Source: Bacillus fungorum
GTDB taxonomy: Bacteria > Bacillota > Bacilli > Bacillales > Bacillaceae_G
Assembly: GCF_002746455.1 (NCBI RefSeq)
Contig: NZ_NWUW01000035.1
Location: 1 to 40,030 of the forward strand
DNA: 40,030 bases
Direction of reading: 5' to 3'
The notes under the pieces are model-generated. The model did no database searches, had not been told where the DNA came from, and saw only the letters and a list, made by a program, of their open reading frames with translations. The translations under genes were made by a program, and so were the position numbers. Position 1 is the stretch's first letter. Each line of letters opens with the position of its first letter. Below are positions 23,825 through 31,800 of this stretch, in pieces.

Positions 23825-23829
23825 AAGGA

Positions 23830-23855
23830 AGGGGCACCTTTTTGAAGGGTGCCTC
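23830..23855 (+). terminator. Terminator of the aceBA operon
   Basis: GGGGCACC pairs with GGGTGCCTC over about seven bases with a T-rich loop and a moderate T-rich tail. Confidence 0.7.
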
Positions 23856-23890
23856 TTGTTATTTTCTGAATGATTTGAGAGTAAATGAAA

Positions 23891-23935
23891 ATATATCAAC
23901 GATTCGACAAAGGATATTGATTTACCGACAAAAAA
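23891..23935. repeat. Dispersed intergenic repeat, copy B
   Basis: Its reverse complement begins TTTTGTCGGTAAATCAATAT, sharing 17 or more bases with the start of copy A, and continues CCTTTGTCGAAT, shared with copy D. It therefore bridges the two other copies. It lies between the aceBA terminator and the 3' end of the phosphotransferase gene. Confidence 0.55.
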
Positions 23936-23946
23936 AGACAACAGTA

Positions 23947-24738
23947 TTAAATCCAATCCGCCCTATGCTCACGAATAAACTTCATATCTTTCTCATAATG
24001 CTCTAAATGTCCTTCATCAATCATTCTTTTGAAATTTAAGTCGCCTTCTTGTGCTTTGCTTTTCATATATGTACATAATGCTTCTAGACGTAGTAGTACC
24101 ATATCTAAGTAATCTTCGTCCATACTTTTACCGTAGGACTGGACAAACAATTTCACTCTTTCTTTCATATGGTCAGCATGTTGTGCCGATTCATAATGAA
24201 TTGCCTCACCTGATTCCGTATAATACACTCTACTTAAAGGTACACAAGTATAAAGCGTATAAGCGATATCCCAAATTCTTGGACCAGGTGCAGCAACATC
24301 GAAATCAATAATGCCTACTGGTTTTTCTTGCTTAAAAATAATATTGTATATGGCAAAGTCGTTATGGCATACAACCTCAATGTTATTTGGAGTATGATCC
24401 ATCGGTTTCCAATCATCTAATAACGGAAAGTCACTTACAGCATCATGGTACAGGCGAAGCATCTTTGCTATTTCTTTTAAAACAGCATTAGACCGCATAT
24501 ATTCTTTTAACGGATAATTCCCAGCTTCTCCTTCAATAAAGGATAAAATCTCTCTATCTTTTTCATCTATACCTAAAAATTTTGGAGCATGATGAAACCC
24601 TTTGCTTTTTAAGTGTTGTAATAACTTATGAATTTTTGCACTGCCTGGTTTTAATCCTCGCCGAACAGTATTTTCAGAACGATATACATTTGATACATTT
24701 CCCCCAGTAAGCCTTTCTTCGTTGGTATAGTTTGACAT
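23947..24738 (-). CDS. Aminoglycoside phosphotransferase/choline kinase-fold protein
   Basis: The protein has 263 residues. The kinase-like fold is shown by the catalytic loop HNDFAIYN (consensus HxDxxxxN) and the metal-binding IDFDVAAPGPRIWDIAY downstream. The N-terminal lobe begins with a glycine-containing segment (ERLTGGNVSNVYR). Family members phosphorylate aminoglycosides, choline or other small hydroxyl compounds; this type, common in Bacillus, has no proven substrate and should not be taken as a resistance gene. ATG with GGAGGGG upstream. Monocistronic, converging on aceBA. Confidence 0.83.
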   Translation of the reverse strand: MSNYTNEERLTGGNVSNVYRSENTVRRGLKPGSAKIHKLLQHLKSKGFHHAPKFLGIDEKDREILSFIEGEAGNYPLKEYMRSNAVLKEIAKMLRLYHDAVSDFPLLDDWKPMDHTPNNIEVVCHNDFAIYNIIFKQEKPVGIIDFDVAAPGPRIWDIAYTLYTCVPLSRVYYTESGEAIHYESAQHADHMKERVKLFVQSYGKSMDEDYLDMVLLRLEALCTYMKSKAQEGDLNFKRMIDEGHLEHYEKDMKFIREHRADWI

Positions 24739-24890
24739 ATAATCCCCTCCATTATTACGATTGTGCGATTATATTGTAACACCTTAGAATAAGGGATGTA
24801 ATCGTATTCAAATGATGTATTTATTCTTGTTCAAATAAGATATTTATAATTGTATACGCGACTTAATTTGTCAGTTATTTTCAAAAAAGA

Positions 24891-24920
24891 TTGTACATTT
24901 CATTTTAAGTGTGCTATGAT
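24891..24920 (+). promoter_or_regulatory. Promoter of the cold-shock gene with long 5' leader
   Basis: TTGTAC (24891-24896) and TATGAT (24915-24920) are 18 bases apart, and TG one base before the -10 makes it an extended type. Transcription would start near 24927, leaving about 165 untranslated bases before the ATG. Long structured leaders are typical of cold-shock mRNAs, where they control stability and translation at low temperature. Confidence 0.55.
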
Positions 24921-25094
24921 GGTGTCAGTTGAATAGTTAAATTAAGCAATCCATATGTTATCAAGTGCTGGAAACGAACGAGAAAAAGTATGTGAGAACT
25001 AGTTTATGTTTCGTATTTGATAATGTGTGGATTCTTTTTTTAGACAGGAAGACTAAAAAATTAAAAATTTGTATTTTCTTAGGAGGAAATAATT

Positions 25095-25298
25095 ATGGCA
25101 GTAACAGGACAAGTAAAATGGTTTAACAACGAAAAAGGCTTCGGTTTCATCGAAGTTCCAGGCGAAAACGACGTATTCGTACATTTCTCTGCAATCGAAA
25201 CTGAAGGTTTCAAATCTCTAGAAGAAGGTCAAAAAGTTAGCTTCGAAATCGAAGAAGGCAACCGTGGACCTCAAGCTAAAAACGTAATCAAACTATAA
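25095..25298 (+). CDS. Cold-shock protein (CspA/CspB family)
   Basis: The 67-residue single cold-shock domain has both RNA-binding motifs intact: RNP1 KGFGFIEV and RNP2 VFVHFSAI. The start MAVTGQVKWFNNEKGFGF is typical of Bacillus Csp proteins. They bind single-stranded RNA and DNA and act as RNA chaperones, in the cold and in normal growth. The ribosome site AGGAGG is optimal at eight or so bases. Synonymous codon choice appears biased toward highly expressed genes. B. cereus has several paralogues, so I do not assign a letter. Two terminators in a row follow. Confidence 0.95.
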   Translation: MAVTGQVKWFNNEKGFGFIEVPGENDVFVHFSAIETEGFKSLEEGQKVSFEIEEGNRGPQAKNVIKL

Positions 25299-25316
25299 TT
25301 TATAGTTGATGATGGG

Positions 25317-25346
25317 AAAAAGGATGGCTGATGCCATCCTTTTTTT
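25317..25346 (+). terminator. First terminator after the cold-shock gene
   Basis: AAAAAGGATGGC and GCCATCCTTTTT form a 12-bp stem with a TGAT loop and a run of eight or more Ts. Confidence 0.9.
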
Positions 25347-25347
25347 T

Positions 25348-25376
25348 AGGCTGTGGAGAAAGTCTCTCCACAGCCT
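25348..25376 (+). terminator. Second hairpin directly behind the first
   Basis: AGGCTGTGGAGA and TCTCCACAGCCT form a perfect 12-bp stem starting two bases after the T-run of the first terminator, followed by GTTTTTATA. It may be a back-up terminator or a relic of a separate transcript. Confidence 0.65.
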
Positions 25377-25402
25377 GTTTTTATATCGTAATTTCTTTTT
25401 CT

Positions 25403-25565
25403 ATGTCAAAACTGCTAAAGAAGAAAATTTTTTTATGATGGGTGTATTCGAAAATCATCGAGATGGACGCACATCAGTTTTTGTAGAAGAAGTAATTCCG
25501 TAAGAGCATTTGCTTCGTACGATAGTGAAGGAAAGATCCTAGAATGTAATAGGGTCTTTTTATGA
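25403..25565 (+). pseudogene. Possible gene remnant
   Basis: One frame encodes FFMMGVFENHRDGRTSVFVE and ends at 25503. The next frame then continues without a stop as VRAFASYDSEGKILECNRVF until 25565. Both halves have protein-like composition, so one lost or gained base near 25500 may have split a short coding region. A hairpin (25532-25559) overlaps its end. No family is recognised; chance is quite possible. Confidence 0.22.
25532..25559 (+). terminator. Weak terminator-like hairpin
   Basis: AAAGATCCTA pairs with TAGGGTCTTT (one G-T pair) and is followed by TTAT. Confidence 0.45.
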
Positions 25566-25631
25566 TGAAATAAATCTTCTTAACAACTTTTTAATCGAAC
25601 TTTATTTTAAACTAACATTCTGCCTGGTTAT

Positions 25632-25862
25632 TTATGAATGAGAAAGTATCAAGTTTTTTCTTTGTAACTTATTTTTTGTTCTAGCTACATCTGAAAAGGA
25701 TAAATCTGTGCCAGATAGACCTTGAGTAACATCTTTTTTGTTAGCGTTGTTGGAATCTTGAGATGACGTTTCTAACATTTGTTCTTGTTCCTTACTAGGG
25801 GTATTCAGAGCATCTGATGGGATGCTATTAACCTGTTGGCTTAATGGATTTTCTTTATCCAT
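25632..25862 (-). CDS. Small polar protein of unknown function
   Basis: The 76-residue protein is rich in Ser, Asn, Gln, Lys and Asp and lacks hydrophobic segments, so it is probably disordered. It begins MDKENPLSQQ. The ATG follows AAGGAGC by nine bases, the main reason to trust it. No family is recognised; its composition would suit a small spore or stress protein, but that is a guess. It is a single gene on the minus strand between the cold-shock gene and comK. Confidence 0.55.
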   Translation of the reverse strand: MDKENPLSQQVNSIPSDALNTPSKEQEQMLETSSQDSNNANKKDVTQGLSGTDLSFSDVARTKNKLQRKNLILSHS

Positions 25863-26006
25863 ACTATACAGCTCCTTTTTGGAATTCGATAAAAAGCAAT
25901 GTAATTATAAATAGCCACTTATATATATTGTGTTTTTGAATGGAATTATATACAAAATTTATATAGCGAAGTTAACGAATTAAAAAATTGTTAGTGATGA
26001 ATAAAG

Positions 26007-26135
26007 ATGTACAAAATTGAAGTTCTTAATAAAAACTCAAAGCGGGTAACGCGCACAAATACTCTTTCTCATGTTTTAGATAAGGATCATATTACAAATC
26101 GAAAGAGATGCATACAACTTTATAAGAAAATATAG
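26007..26135 (+). CDS. Possible 42-residue basic peptide
   Basis: An ATG opens 42 codons (MYKIEVLNKN and on, ending LYKKI). The product is basic and hydrophilic. The ribosome site is weak (GATGAATAAAG) and the codons do not prove coding. Its position in an otherwise empty 350-base gap (25863-26214) makes it worth listing. It could be the remains of a longer gene. Confidence 0.28.
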   Translation: MYKIEVLNKNSKRVTRTNTLSHVLDKDHITNRKRCIQLYKKI

Positions 26136-26186
26136 TCGGTTCTTTTGAGGATGAGGGGGGAGTAACTAAAATGATATTACATATGT

Positions 26187-26216
26187 AAAAAGGCATTCCA
26201 TAAAGGAAGGCCTTTT
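26187..26216 (-). terminator. Terminator of the small membrane protein gene
   Basis: Read on the minus strand, AAAAGGC-N-TTCC pairs with GGAA-N-GCCTTTT, followed by Ts. It overlaps the stop codon of the gene at 26215. Confidence 0.65.
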
Positions 26217-26397
26217 ACTCTTCTTTTTCAACCTTTTTCTTCTCTCGTTTTTTACATTCAGAGCATTTTGATTTACGAAAAGGTTTTGCAAAAAATAATA
26301 GAATGAAAAATAAGCCGAATATAATACTAGCTGAGTTTTTCACGATCACAATGCTACTATTTTTCATTTGAATCGTTGGTTGAATTTCTTCTTCCAT
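26215..26397 (-). CDS. Small single-helix membrane protein
   Basis: The protein has 60 residues: a polar N-terminus, one hydrophobic helix (about 19-37), then a strongly basic tail with two cysteines (CSECKKREKKKVEKEE). By charge the tail faces the cytoplasm. GGAGG stands seven bases before the ATG. No family recognised. The CxxC pair could bind zinc or form a disulphide. Confidence 0.62.
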   Translation of the reverse strand: MEEEIQPTIQMKNSSIVIVKNSASIIFGLFFILLFFAKPFRKSKCSECKKREKKKVEKEE

Positions 26398-26685
26398 AGT
26401 AGGACCTCCATATATTGGATTTTCCTTTTAATTATAGCAAAGTTGGTTGTCGTAATGATGCGAATGAGGAAGCAATTGTAAATATTTATAGATAGTATAA
26501 ATACATTTTATGTAGGTTTTTTATTAGTTAATCACTATATAAATATTTTATAATTTAAAAGATAGTTGATAAATGATAAAGTATTGTAAAAAAGCGGAAT
26601 CTGTAAGCCATTTCCTTTGCATAGATGCTAAAATTATATATGCAGCTGCTAATATAAATAGAAAATATAAAGGAGATAGTAGAGT

Positions 26686-27267
26686 ATGGAAAGTAAAGTG
26701 GAACGCTATGTCGAAAACTATGTTGTAAATAAAAATACGATGGCCTTACTTCCTGTTATTCTAAGTGAAAAGAAAATTGTTACGCGAGTTGTTGAAGTGC
26801 AAGACTCTTTTTTCGTATTTCAAAAGCCCCTAGATATTATAGAAAGAAGTTGCCGCAAGCATGGTTCTAGTTTCTTAGGCAGAAAAGAAGGAACGAAAGA
26901 GTTAACTCATATTACACATAAAGCGCCGATTGCGATTAGTCCGACCGATCAACTTTATTTTTTCCCTACCTATTCTTATTCTAGAAAAGAGTGCGTGTGG
27001 TTGTCGCACTTTTATATTGAAAGTAATAAAGAATTAAAAGATGGAAATCTTATTATTAGATTTATAAATGGTTTTGCGGTGAAGTTAGAGATATCTAAAA
27101 CTAGTTTTGAAAATCAACAAAATCGCACAGCGAAATTGCGAACAGAGTATGAAGATCGTAGGAAAAAACAAGGAAACCCTTGCTTTAAAGAGATTGATAA
27201 AACTGAAGAATCTAGATTAAAACCAGCATATGAGAAAGTGTATTTTGTGAAAGAAGGTGAAGTGTAA
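26686..27267 (+). CDS. comK: Competence transcription factor ComK (ComK1 type)
   Basis: The 193-residue protein aligns well by eye with B. subtilis ComK along its length: EVQDSFFVFQKPLDIIERSC, GSSFLGRKEGTKELTHITHK, SPTDQLYFFPTYSYSRKECV and SFENQQNRTAKLRTEYEDRR. ComK is the master activator of DNA-uptake genes and binds AAAA-N5-TTTT boxes. B. cereus has two homologues; this location next to aceBA and addBA suits ComK1. The upstream 290 bases show no clear pair of ComK boxes, so self-activation as in B. subtilis is not evident. AAAGGAG site upstream; strong terminator behind. Confidence 0.9.
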   Translation: MESKVERYVENYVVNKNTMALLPVILSEKKIVTRVVEVQDSFFVFQKPLDIIERSCRKHGSSFLGRKEGTKELTHITHKAPIAISPTDQLYFFPTYSYSRKECVWLSHFYIESNKELKDGNLIIRFINGFAVKLEISKTSFENQQNRTAKLRTEYEDRRKKQGNPCFKEIDKTEESRLKPAYEKVYFVKEGEV

Positions 27268-27294
27268 AAGGATGGGGGGAAACCCCCATCCTTT
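27267..27294 (+). terminator. Terminator of comK
   Basis: AAAGGATGGGGG and CCCCCATCCTTT form a 12-bp stem overlapping the stop codon, followed by TATTTTT. Confidence 0.9.
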
Positions 27295-27306
27295 TATTTT
27301 TCAGTT

Positions 27307-27367
27307 TTGTCAGTAAGTCGATATATTTGAAAAAACGCCCAAGTAACGACACGTCCTGTCGAATATT
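27307..27367. repeat. Dispersed intergenic repeat, copy C
   Basis: TTTTGTCAGTAAGTCGATAT, then ATTTGAAAAAACGCC, follows the pattern of copy A (TTGTCGGTAAATCAATATA, then ATTGAAAAATCGCC). It continues with CGACACGTCCTGTCGAAT. It lies in the 250-base gap between comK and the TVP38 gene, the rest of which shows nothing clear. Confidence 0.5.
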
Positions 27368-27520
27368 AATAGATTATCATAGCATAATAATGAAGGAATT
27401 CTAATGGAAGGTATGGAAACTTAATAATTACATCTCCATATGTCGTATCTACCATTTCCTCTTTTATATAAGCAATGATACAGTAGAGGTAGTACTTAGA
27501 GTAAAGGGGTAAAGTGTAGA

Positions 27521-28114
27521 ATGGATTTTCAGACAATCAAAGAGTATTTTTCACCAGAAAATATGGATCATATTGTTGAAAGTTATAAGGCGTTCGGACC
27601 ACTTCTTGGTATTGGTTTACCGATGATAGAGGCGCTAATTCCAGCATTGCCACTCATCGTATTTGTATTGGCGAATGCTGTTGCATTTGGGTTTTGGCTC
27701 GGTTTTCTTTATTCTTGGCTTGGATCAGTAATGGGTGCTTTACTTGTCTTTTTCATTATCCGCCATTTTGGACGCAGTCGTTTCTTTTCTTTTGTAAATA
27801 AGCATGAGAGAGTGCGAAAGGCGATGGGATGGATTGAAAGGAAAGGGTTTGCACCGATTTTCGTCATATTTTGTTTTCCGTTTACACCTTCTGCGCTTAT
27901 AAATGTTGTCGCTGGTTTATCTCGCATTAGTGTAAAACAGTTTGGCCTTGCACTCGCGTTCGGAAAGCTTGTGATGATTTTTATTTTAACGTATATCGGT
28001 CATGATTTAATGTCATTTATTCATAATCCAGTGAAATCAGTCATTGTAGCAATTGGTATTTTTATTTTATGGTATGTCGGTAAGAGGATCGAAGTAAAGT
28101 TAGAACTACAGTAA
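27521..28114 (+). CDS. TVP38/TMEM64-family membrane protein (YhjE-like)
   Basis: The 197-residue protein has about five to six hydrophobic segments and the SNARE-associated/TVP38 domain features: EALIPALPLIVFVLANAVAF, a glycine-rich reentrant region GFLYSWLGSVMGAL, and IFCFPFTPSALINVVAGLSR. Proteins of this and the related DedA families are linked to lipid scrambling and membrane homeostasis. It precedes a signal peptidase gene by 56 bases, as yhjE precedes sipV in B. subtilis. AAAGGGG stands rather far (about 12 bases) from the ATG. Confidence 0.85.
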   Translation: MDFQTIKEYFSPENMDHIVESYKAFGPLLGIGLPMIEALIPALPLIVFVLANAVAFGFWLGFLYSWLGSVMGALLVFFIIRHFGRSRFFSFVNKHERVRKAMGWIERKGFAPIFVIFCFPFTPSALINVVAGLSRISVKQFGLALAFGKLVMIFILTYIGHDLMSFIHNPVKSVIVAIGIFILWYVGKRIEVKLELQ

Positions 28115-28170
28115 GAATAGTCTTCTTTGTAAAGAAAAGCTTCATTATTAAAGGATAAGGGGAGAAACGG

Positions 28171-28734
28171 ATGAAGAAAACTTTGAAAAAAGAAGGCATA
28201 GAGTGGATACGAACAATTTTAATTGGTGTATTATTAGCTGTATTTTTTCGAACGTTTTTCTTTTCAACGTACGTTGTAGAGGGGAAGTCAATGATGCCGA
28301 CATTGCAAGATGGCAATATGCTCGTTGTAAATAAGGTGAGTTATCAAGTAGGGGACTTGAACAGATTTGATGTTGTTGTGTTTCATGCTAATAAAAAAGA
28401 GGACTACGTAAAACGAATTATCGGTTTACCTGGGGATCAAATTGAATATAAGCATGATAAACTATATATAAACGGACAATTCGTAGATGAGCCTTATTTA
28501 GAGAAGTATAAGAAAGAGATAAATGGACGACAACTAACAGGTGATTTTAACCTAGAAGAATTAACGAAAGAGAAGTCGGTGCCACCTGGATATATTTTTG
28601 TAGTGGGTGATAACCGCCTCGGAAGCTGGGATAGTAGGCACTTTGGATTTGTAAAAGCTGATACAGTTGTCGGTAAAGTTGATTTACGATATTGGCCAAT
28701 TCAAGAGATGCAAACGAATTTTTCAAAAGGTTGA
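28171..28734 (+). CDS. sipV: Type I signal peptidase (SipV-like)
   Basis: The protein has 187 residues and one N-terminal membrane anchor (about 14-33). The catalytic serine S40 is in EGKSMMPTL and the lysine base K81 in YVKRIIGLPGD; the last box VVGDNRLGSWDSRHFGFV is complete. It removes signal peptides from exported proteins on the outer face of the membrane. Gene order (TVP38 gene - this gene - addB) agrees with B. subtilis yhjE-sipV..addB, which is why I use the SipV name. B. cereus strains have several such peptidases. AAGGGGAG site before the ATG. Confidence 0.9.
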   Translation: MKKTLKKEGIEWIRTILIGVLLAVFFRTFFFSTYVVEGKSMMPTLQDGNMLVVNKVSYQVGDLNRFDVVVFHANKKEDYVKRIIGLPGDQIEYKHDKLYINGQFVDEPYLEKYKKEINGRQLTGDFNLEELTKEKSVPPGYIFVVGDNRLGSWDSRHFGFVKADTVVGKVDLRYWPIQEMQTNFSKG

Positions 28735-28754
28735 TATAATAGGTAGAAGTATAG

Positions 28755-28784
28755 AAAAAGACAAACTACTCCGTTTGTCTTTTT
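28755..28784 (+). terminator. Terminator between sipV and addB
   Basis: AAAAAGACAAAC and GTTTGTCTTTTT form a perfect 12-bp stem with a six-base loop and T-run. Confidence 0.9.
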
Positions 28785-28790
28785 TCGTGT

Positions 28791-28809
28791 ACTATAATAC
28801 AATTATAGT
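28791..28809. promoter_or_regulatory. Palindrome in the addBA promoter region
   Basis: ACTATAAT and ATTATAGT form a perfect 8-base inverted repeat around ACA. It contains a TATAAT-like -10 on one strand and TATAGT on the other, 42 bases before addB. It may be the promoter itself, an operator, or both. It does not match the CGAAC-N4-GTTCG SOS box. Confidence 0.35.
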
Positions 28810-28850
28810 AGCAAACTAACGTTCGTTATGTAAGTGAAAGGTGGGGTTAC

Positions 28851-31800
28851 ATGTCACTTCGATTTGTGATTGGTAGAGCGGGAAGTGGAAAAAGTACACT
28901 TTGTTTACACGAAGTGCAGGAAGAGTTAAAGCAGCGTCCGAGAGGGGAAACGATATTATATCTTGTGCCAGAACAGATGACATTCCAAACGCAGCAGGCG
29001 TTAATTGGCAGTGAGGATGTTAGAGGTTCTATTCGGGCACAAGTTTTTAGTTTTTCACGATTAGCGTGGAAGGTGCTGCAAGAAGTTGGCGGAGCGAGTC
29101 GTCTTCACATTGATGAAGCGGGCGTACATATGTTACTTCGTAAAATTGTAGAATCTCGTAAAGATGGATTATCAGTGTTCCAAAAAGCAGCGGAGCAAAA
29201 CGGTTTCTTTGAACATCTTGGTAGTATGATTGCGGAGTTTAAACGTTACAACGTGACGCCATCTAACGTATATGAAATGTGGCAACAATTAGATGCGCAT
29301 AGTAGCAGTGCAGAACAAAAGCTATTAGCGAATAAAGTGTATGATTTACAACTATTATATGATGATTTTGAGCGTGCTTTAATCGGAAAATATTTAGATT
29401 CAGAAGACTATCTGCAATTGCTAGTGGAAAAGCTTCCGCAATCTGAATATGTAAATGGGGCTGAAATTTATATAGATGGATTTCATTCATTCTCACCGCA
29501 AGAGCTAGAAATTGTAAGACAGCTTATGATTTGCGGAGCGAGAGTTACGATCACGTTAACGATAGATGAAAAAACGTTAGCGCAGCCAGTAAATGAACTA
29601 GATTTATTTTATGAAACGACGTTAACGTATGAAAAAATAAAACAAGTAGCACGTGAAGAGAAGATAGAAATTGAAAAAACGATTCCACTTATGGAACAAC
29701 CACGTTTTCATTCACAAGCATTAGCGCATTTAGAAATGCATTACGAAGCACGTCCGAATGAAAAGTTTCACGGGGAAGCAAGTGTAACGATTAGTACAGC
29801 AGCGAATTTACGAGCTGAAGTAGAAGGTGTTGCCCGTGAAATTCGTAGACTTGTGGCGGATGAAGACTATCGTTACCGAGATATTGCGGTTCTTCTTCGT
29901 AATGGGGAAAGTTATTACGATGTAATGCGAACGTTATTTACAGATTACAATATCCCGCACTTCATCGATGAAAAACGCCCGATGTCACATCATCCGTTAG
30001 TAGAATGCATTCGTTCTACACTCGAGATTATTAGTGGGAATTGGCGTTATGATGCAGTGTTTCGCTGCGTGAAAACAGAGCTTTTATATCCATTAGACGT
30101 AAGAAAAGAAACGATGCGCGAAGAGATGGATGAGTTTGAAAACTACTGTTTAGCGTACGGTGTACAAGGGAAGAGATGGACTTCTGAAGGTCCGTGGATG
30201 TATCGCCGCTATCGTTCTCTTGAAGATACGAACGAGATGATTACAGATAGTGAACGTGAAATGGAAGAGAAAATAAATCGACTGCGCGACGTTGTAAGAA
30301 CGCCTGTTATTCGTATGCAAAAAAGGCTGAAGCGTGCGGGAACAGTTATGCAAATGTGCGAAGCTGTTTACTTATTTTTAGAAGAGCTTGATGTTCCGAA
30401 AAAATTAGAAGCATTACGTATTCGTGCAGAAGAAAGTGGAGATTTCTTATTTGCGACAGATCATGACCAAGTATGGGAAGAAGTAATGAGTCTTCTTGAT
30501 ACGTTCGTTGAGATGCTTGGCGAAGAGAAAATGTCACTTTCTATGTTCACAGACGTTATGTCGACTGGTCTTGAGGCGCTTCAATTCGCTAATATTCCGC
30601 CGTCACTAGACCAAGTGTTAATTGCTAATATTGATCGTTCTAGGTTATCAAATGTGAAAGCAACATTCGTTATTGGCGTGAATGAAGGTGTGATTCCAGC
30701 AGCACCGATGGATGAAGGTATGCTTTCTGATGAGGAAAGAGATGTTCTTAGCGCTGCAGGTATTGAATTAGCACCAACGACGAGACAGACGTTATTAGAA
30801 GAACAGTTCGTTATGTATCAAATGGTAACGAGAGCGACTGAGAAATTATATATTTCATGTCCGCTCGCAGACGAAGAAGGAAAGACGTTACTTGCGTCTA
30901 GCTTTATTAAGAAAATAAAAAGAATGTTCCCTGATGTGAAAGATACATTTATTACGAATGATGTAAATGATTTATCACGTTCGGAACAAATTTCATACGT
31001 AGCAACGCCAGAAGTAACGTTGTCATATGTTATGCAGCAACTTCAAACGTGGAAGCGATATGGATTTGAAGGGAATTTAGACTTTTGGTGGGATGTATAT
31101 AACTTCTACGTAACTTCAGATGAATGGAAGCAAAAAAGTAGCCGCGTATTATCAAGCTTATTCTACCGAAATCGTGCGCAAAAGCTAAGTACAGTTGTAA
31201 GTAGAGATTTATACGGAGACAAAATAAAAGGAAGCGTCTCTCGTATGGAGTTATTTAACCGTTGTGCGTACGCTCATTTCGCGCAGCACGGTTTATCATT
31301 AAGAGAGCGTGATATTTTCAAACTGGATGCGCCAGATATTGGGGAGCTATTCCATGCAGCGCTGAAGAGAATTGCAGACAGGCTACTACGTGAAAACCGT
31401 ACTTGGGCAGATTTATCAATAAAAGAGTGTGAGCATCTTTCTACTGTAGTAATAGAAGAGATTGCACCGTTATTACAAAGACAAATTTTATTAAGTTCAA
31501 ACCGTCATTTCTATTTAAAACAAAAACTACAACAAATCATTTTCCGTACGTCAATTATTCTTCGTGAACATGCGAAGTCGAGCGGTTTCGTACCAGTTGA
31601 TTTAGAAGTGCCGTTCGGTATGGGTGGTACAGGATCACTTCCGCCGATGGAATTCTCATTACCAAATGGTGTGAAGATGGAAGTTGTCGGCCGTATTGAC
31701 CGTGTTGATAAGGCAGAAGATGAAAATGGGACGTTCCTACGTATTATTGACTATAAATCAAGTGCAAAAGCGTTAGACTTAACGGAAGTGTATTACGGAT

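Noticed and set aside
23947..24738. Aminoglycoside-resistance gene
   Set aside because: The fold is shared by many harmless kinases and the sequence matches no resistance enzyme I know; only the family is claimed.
25306..25435. Upstream part of a 65-codon frame after the cold-shock gene
   Set aside because: It reads through both terminator hairpins; only the part after about 25403 looks protein-like.
26398..26685. ComK autoregulatory box pair before comK
   Set aside because: Only A- and T-rich near-matches to AAAA-N5-TTTT are present (e.g. around TAAATACATTTTA); no properly spaced pair.
28801..28830. LexA/SOS box before addB (AACGTTCGTT)
   Set aside because: It contains GTTCG but no matching CGAAC four bases upstream, so it is not a Gram-positive SOS box.
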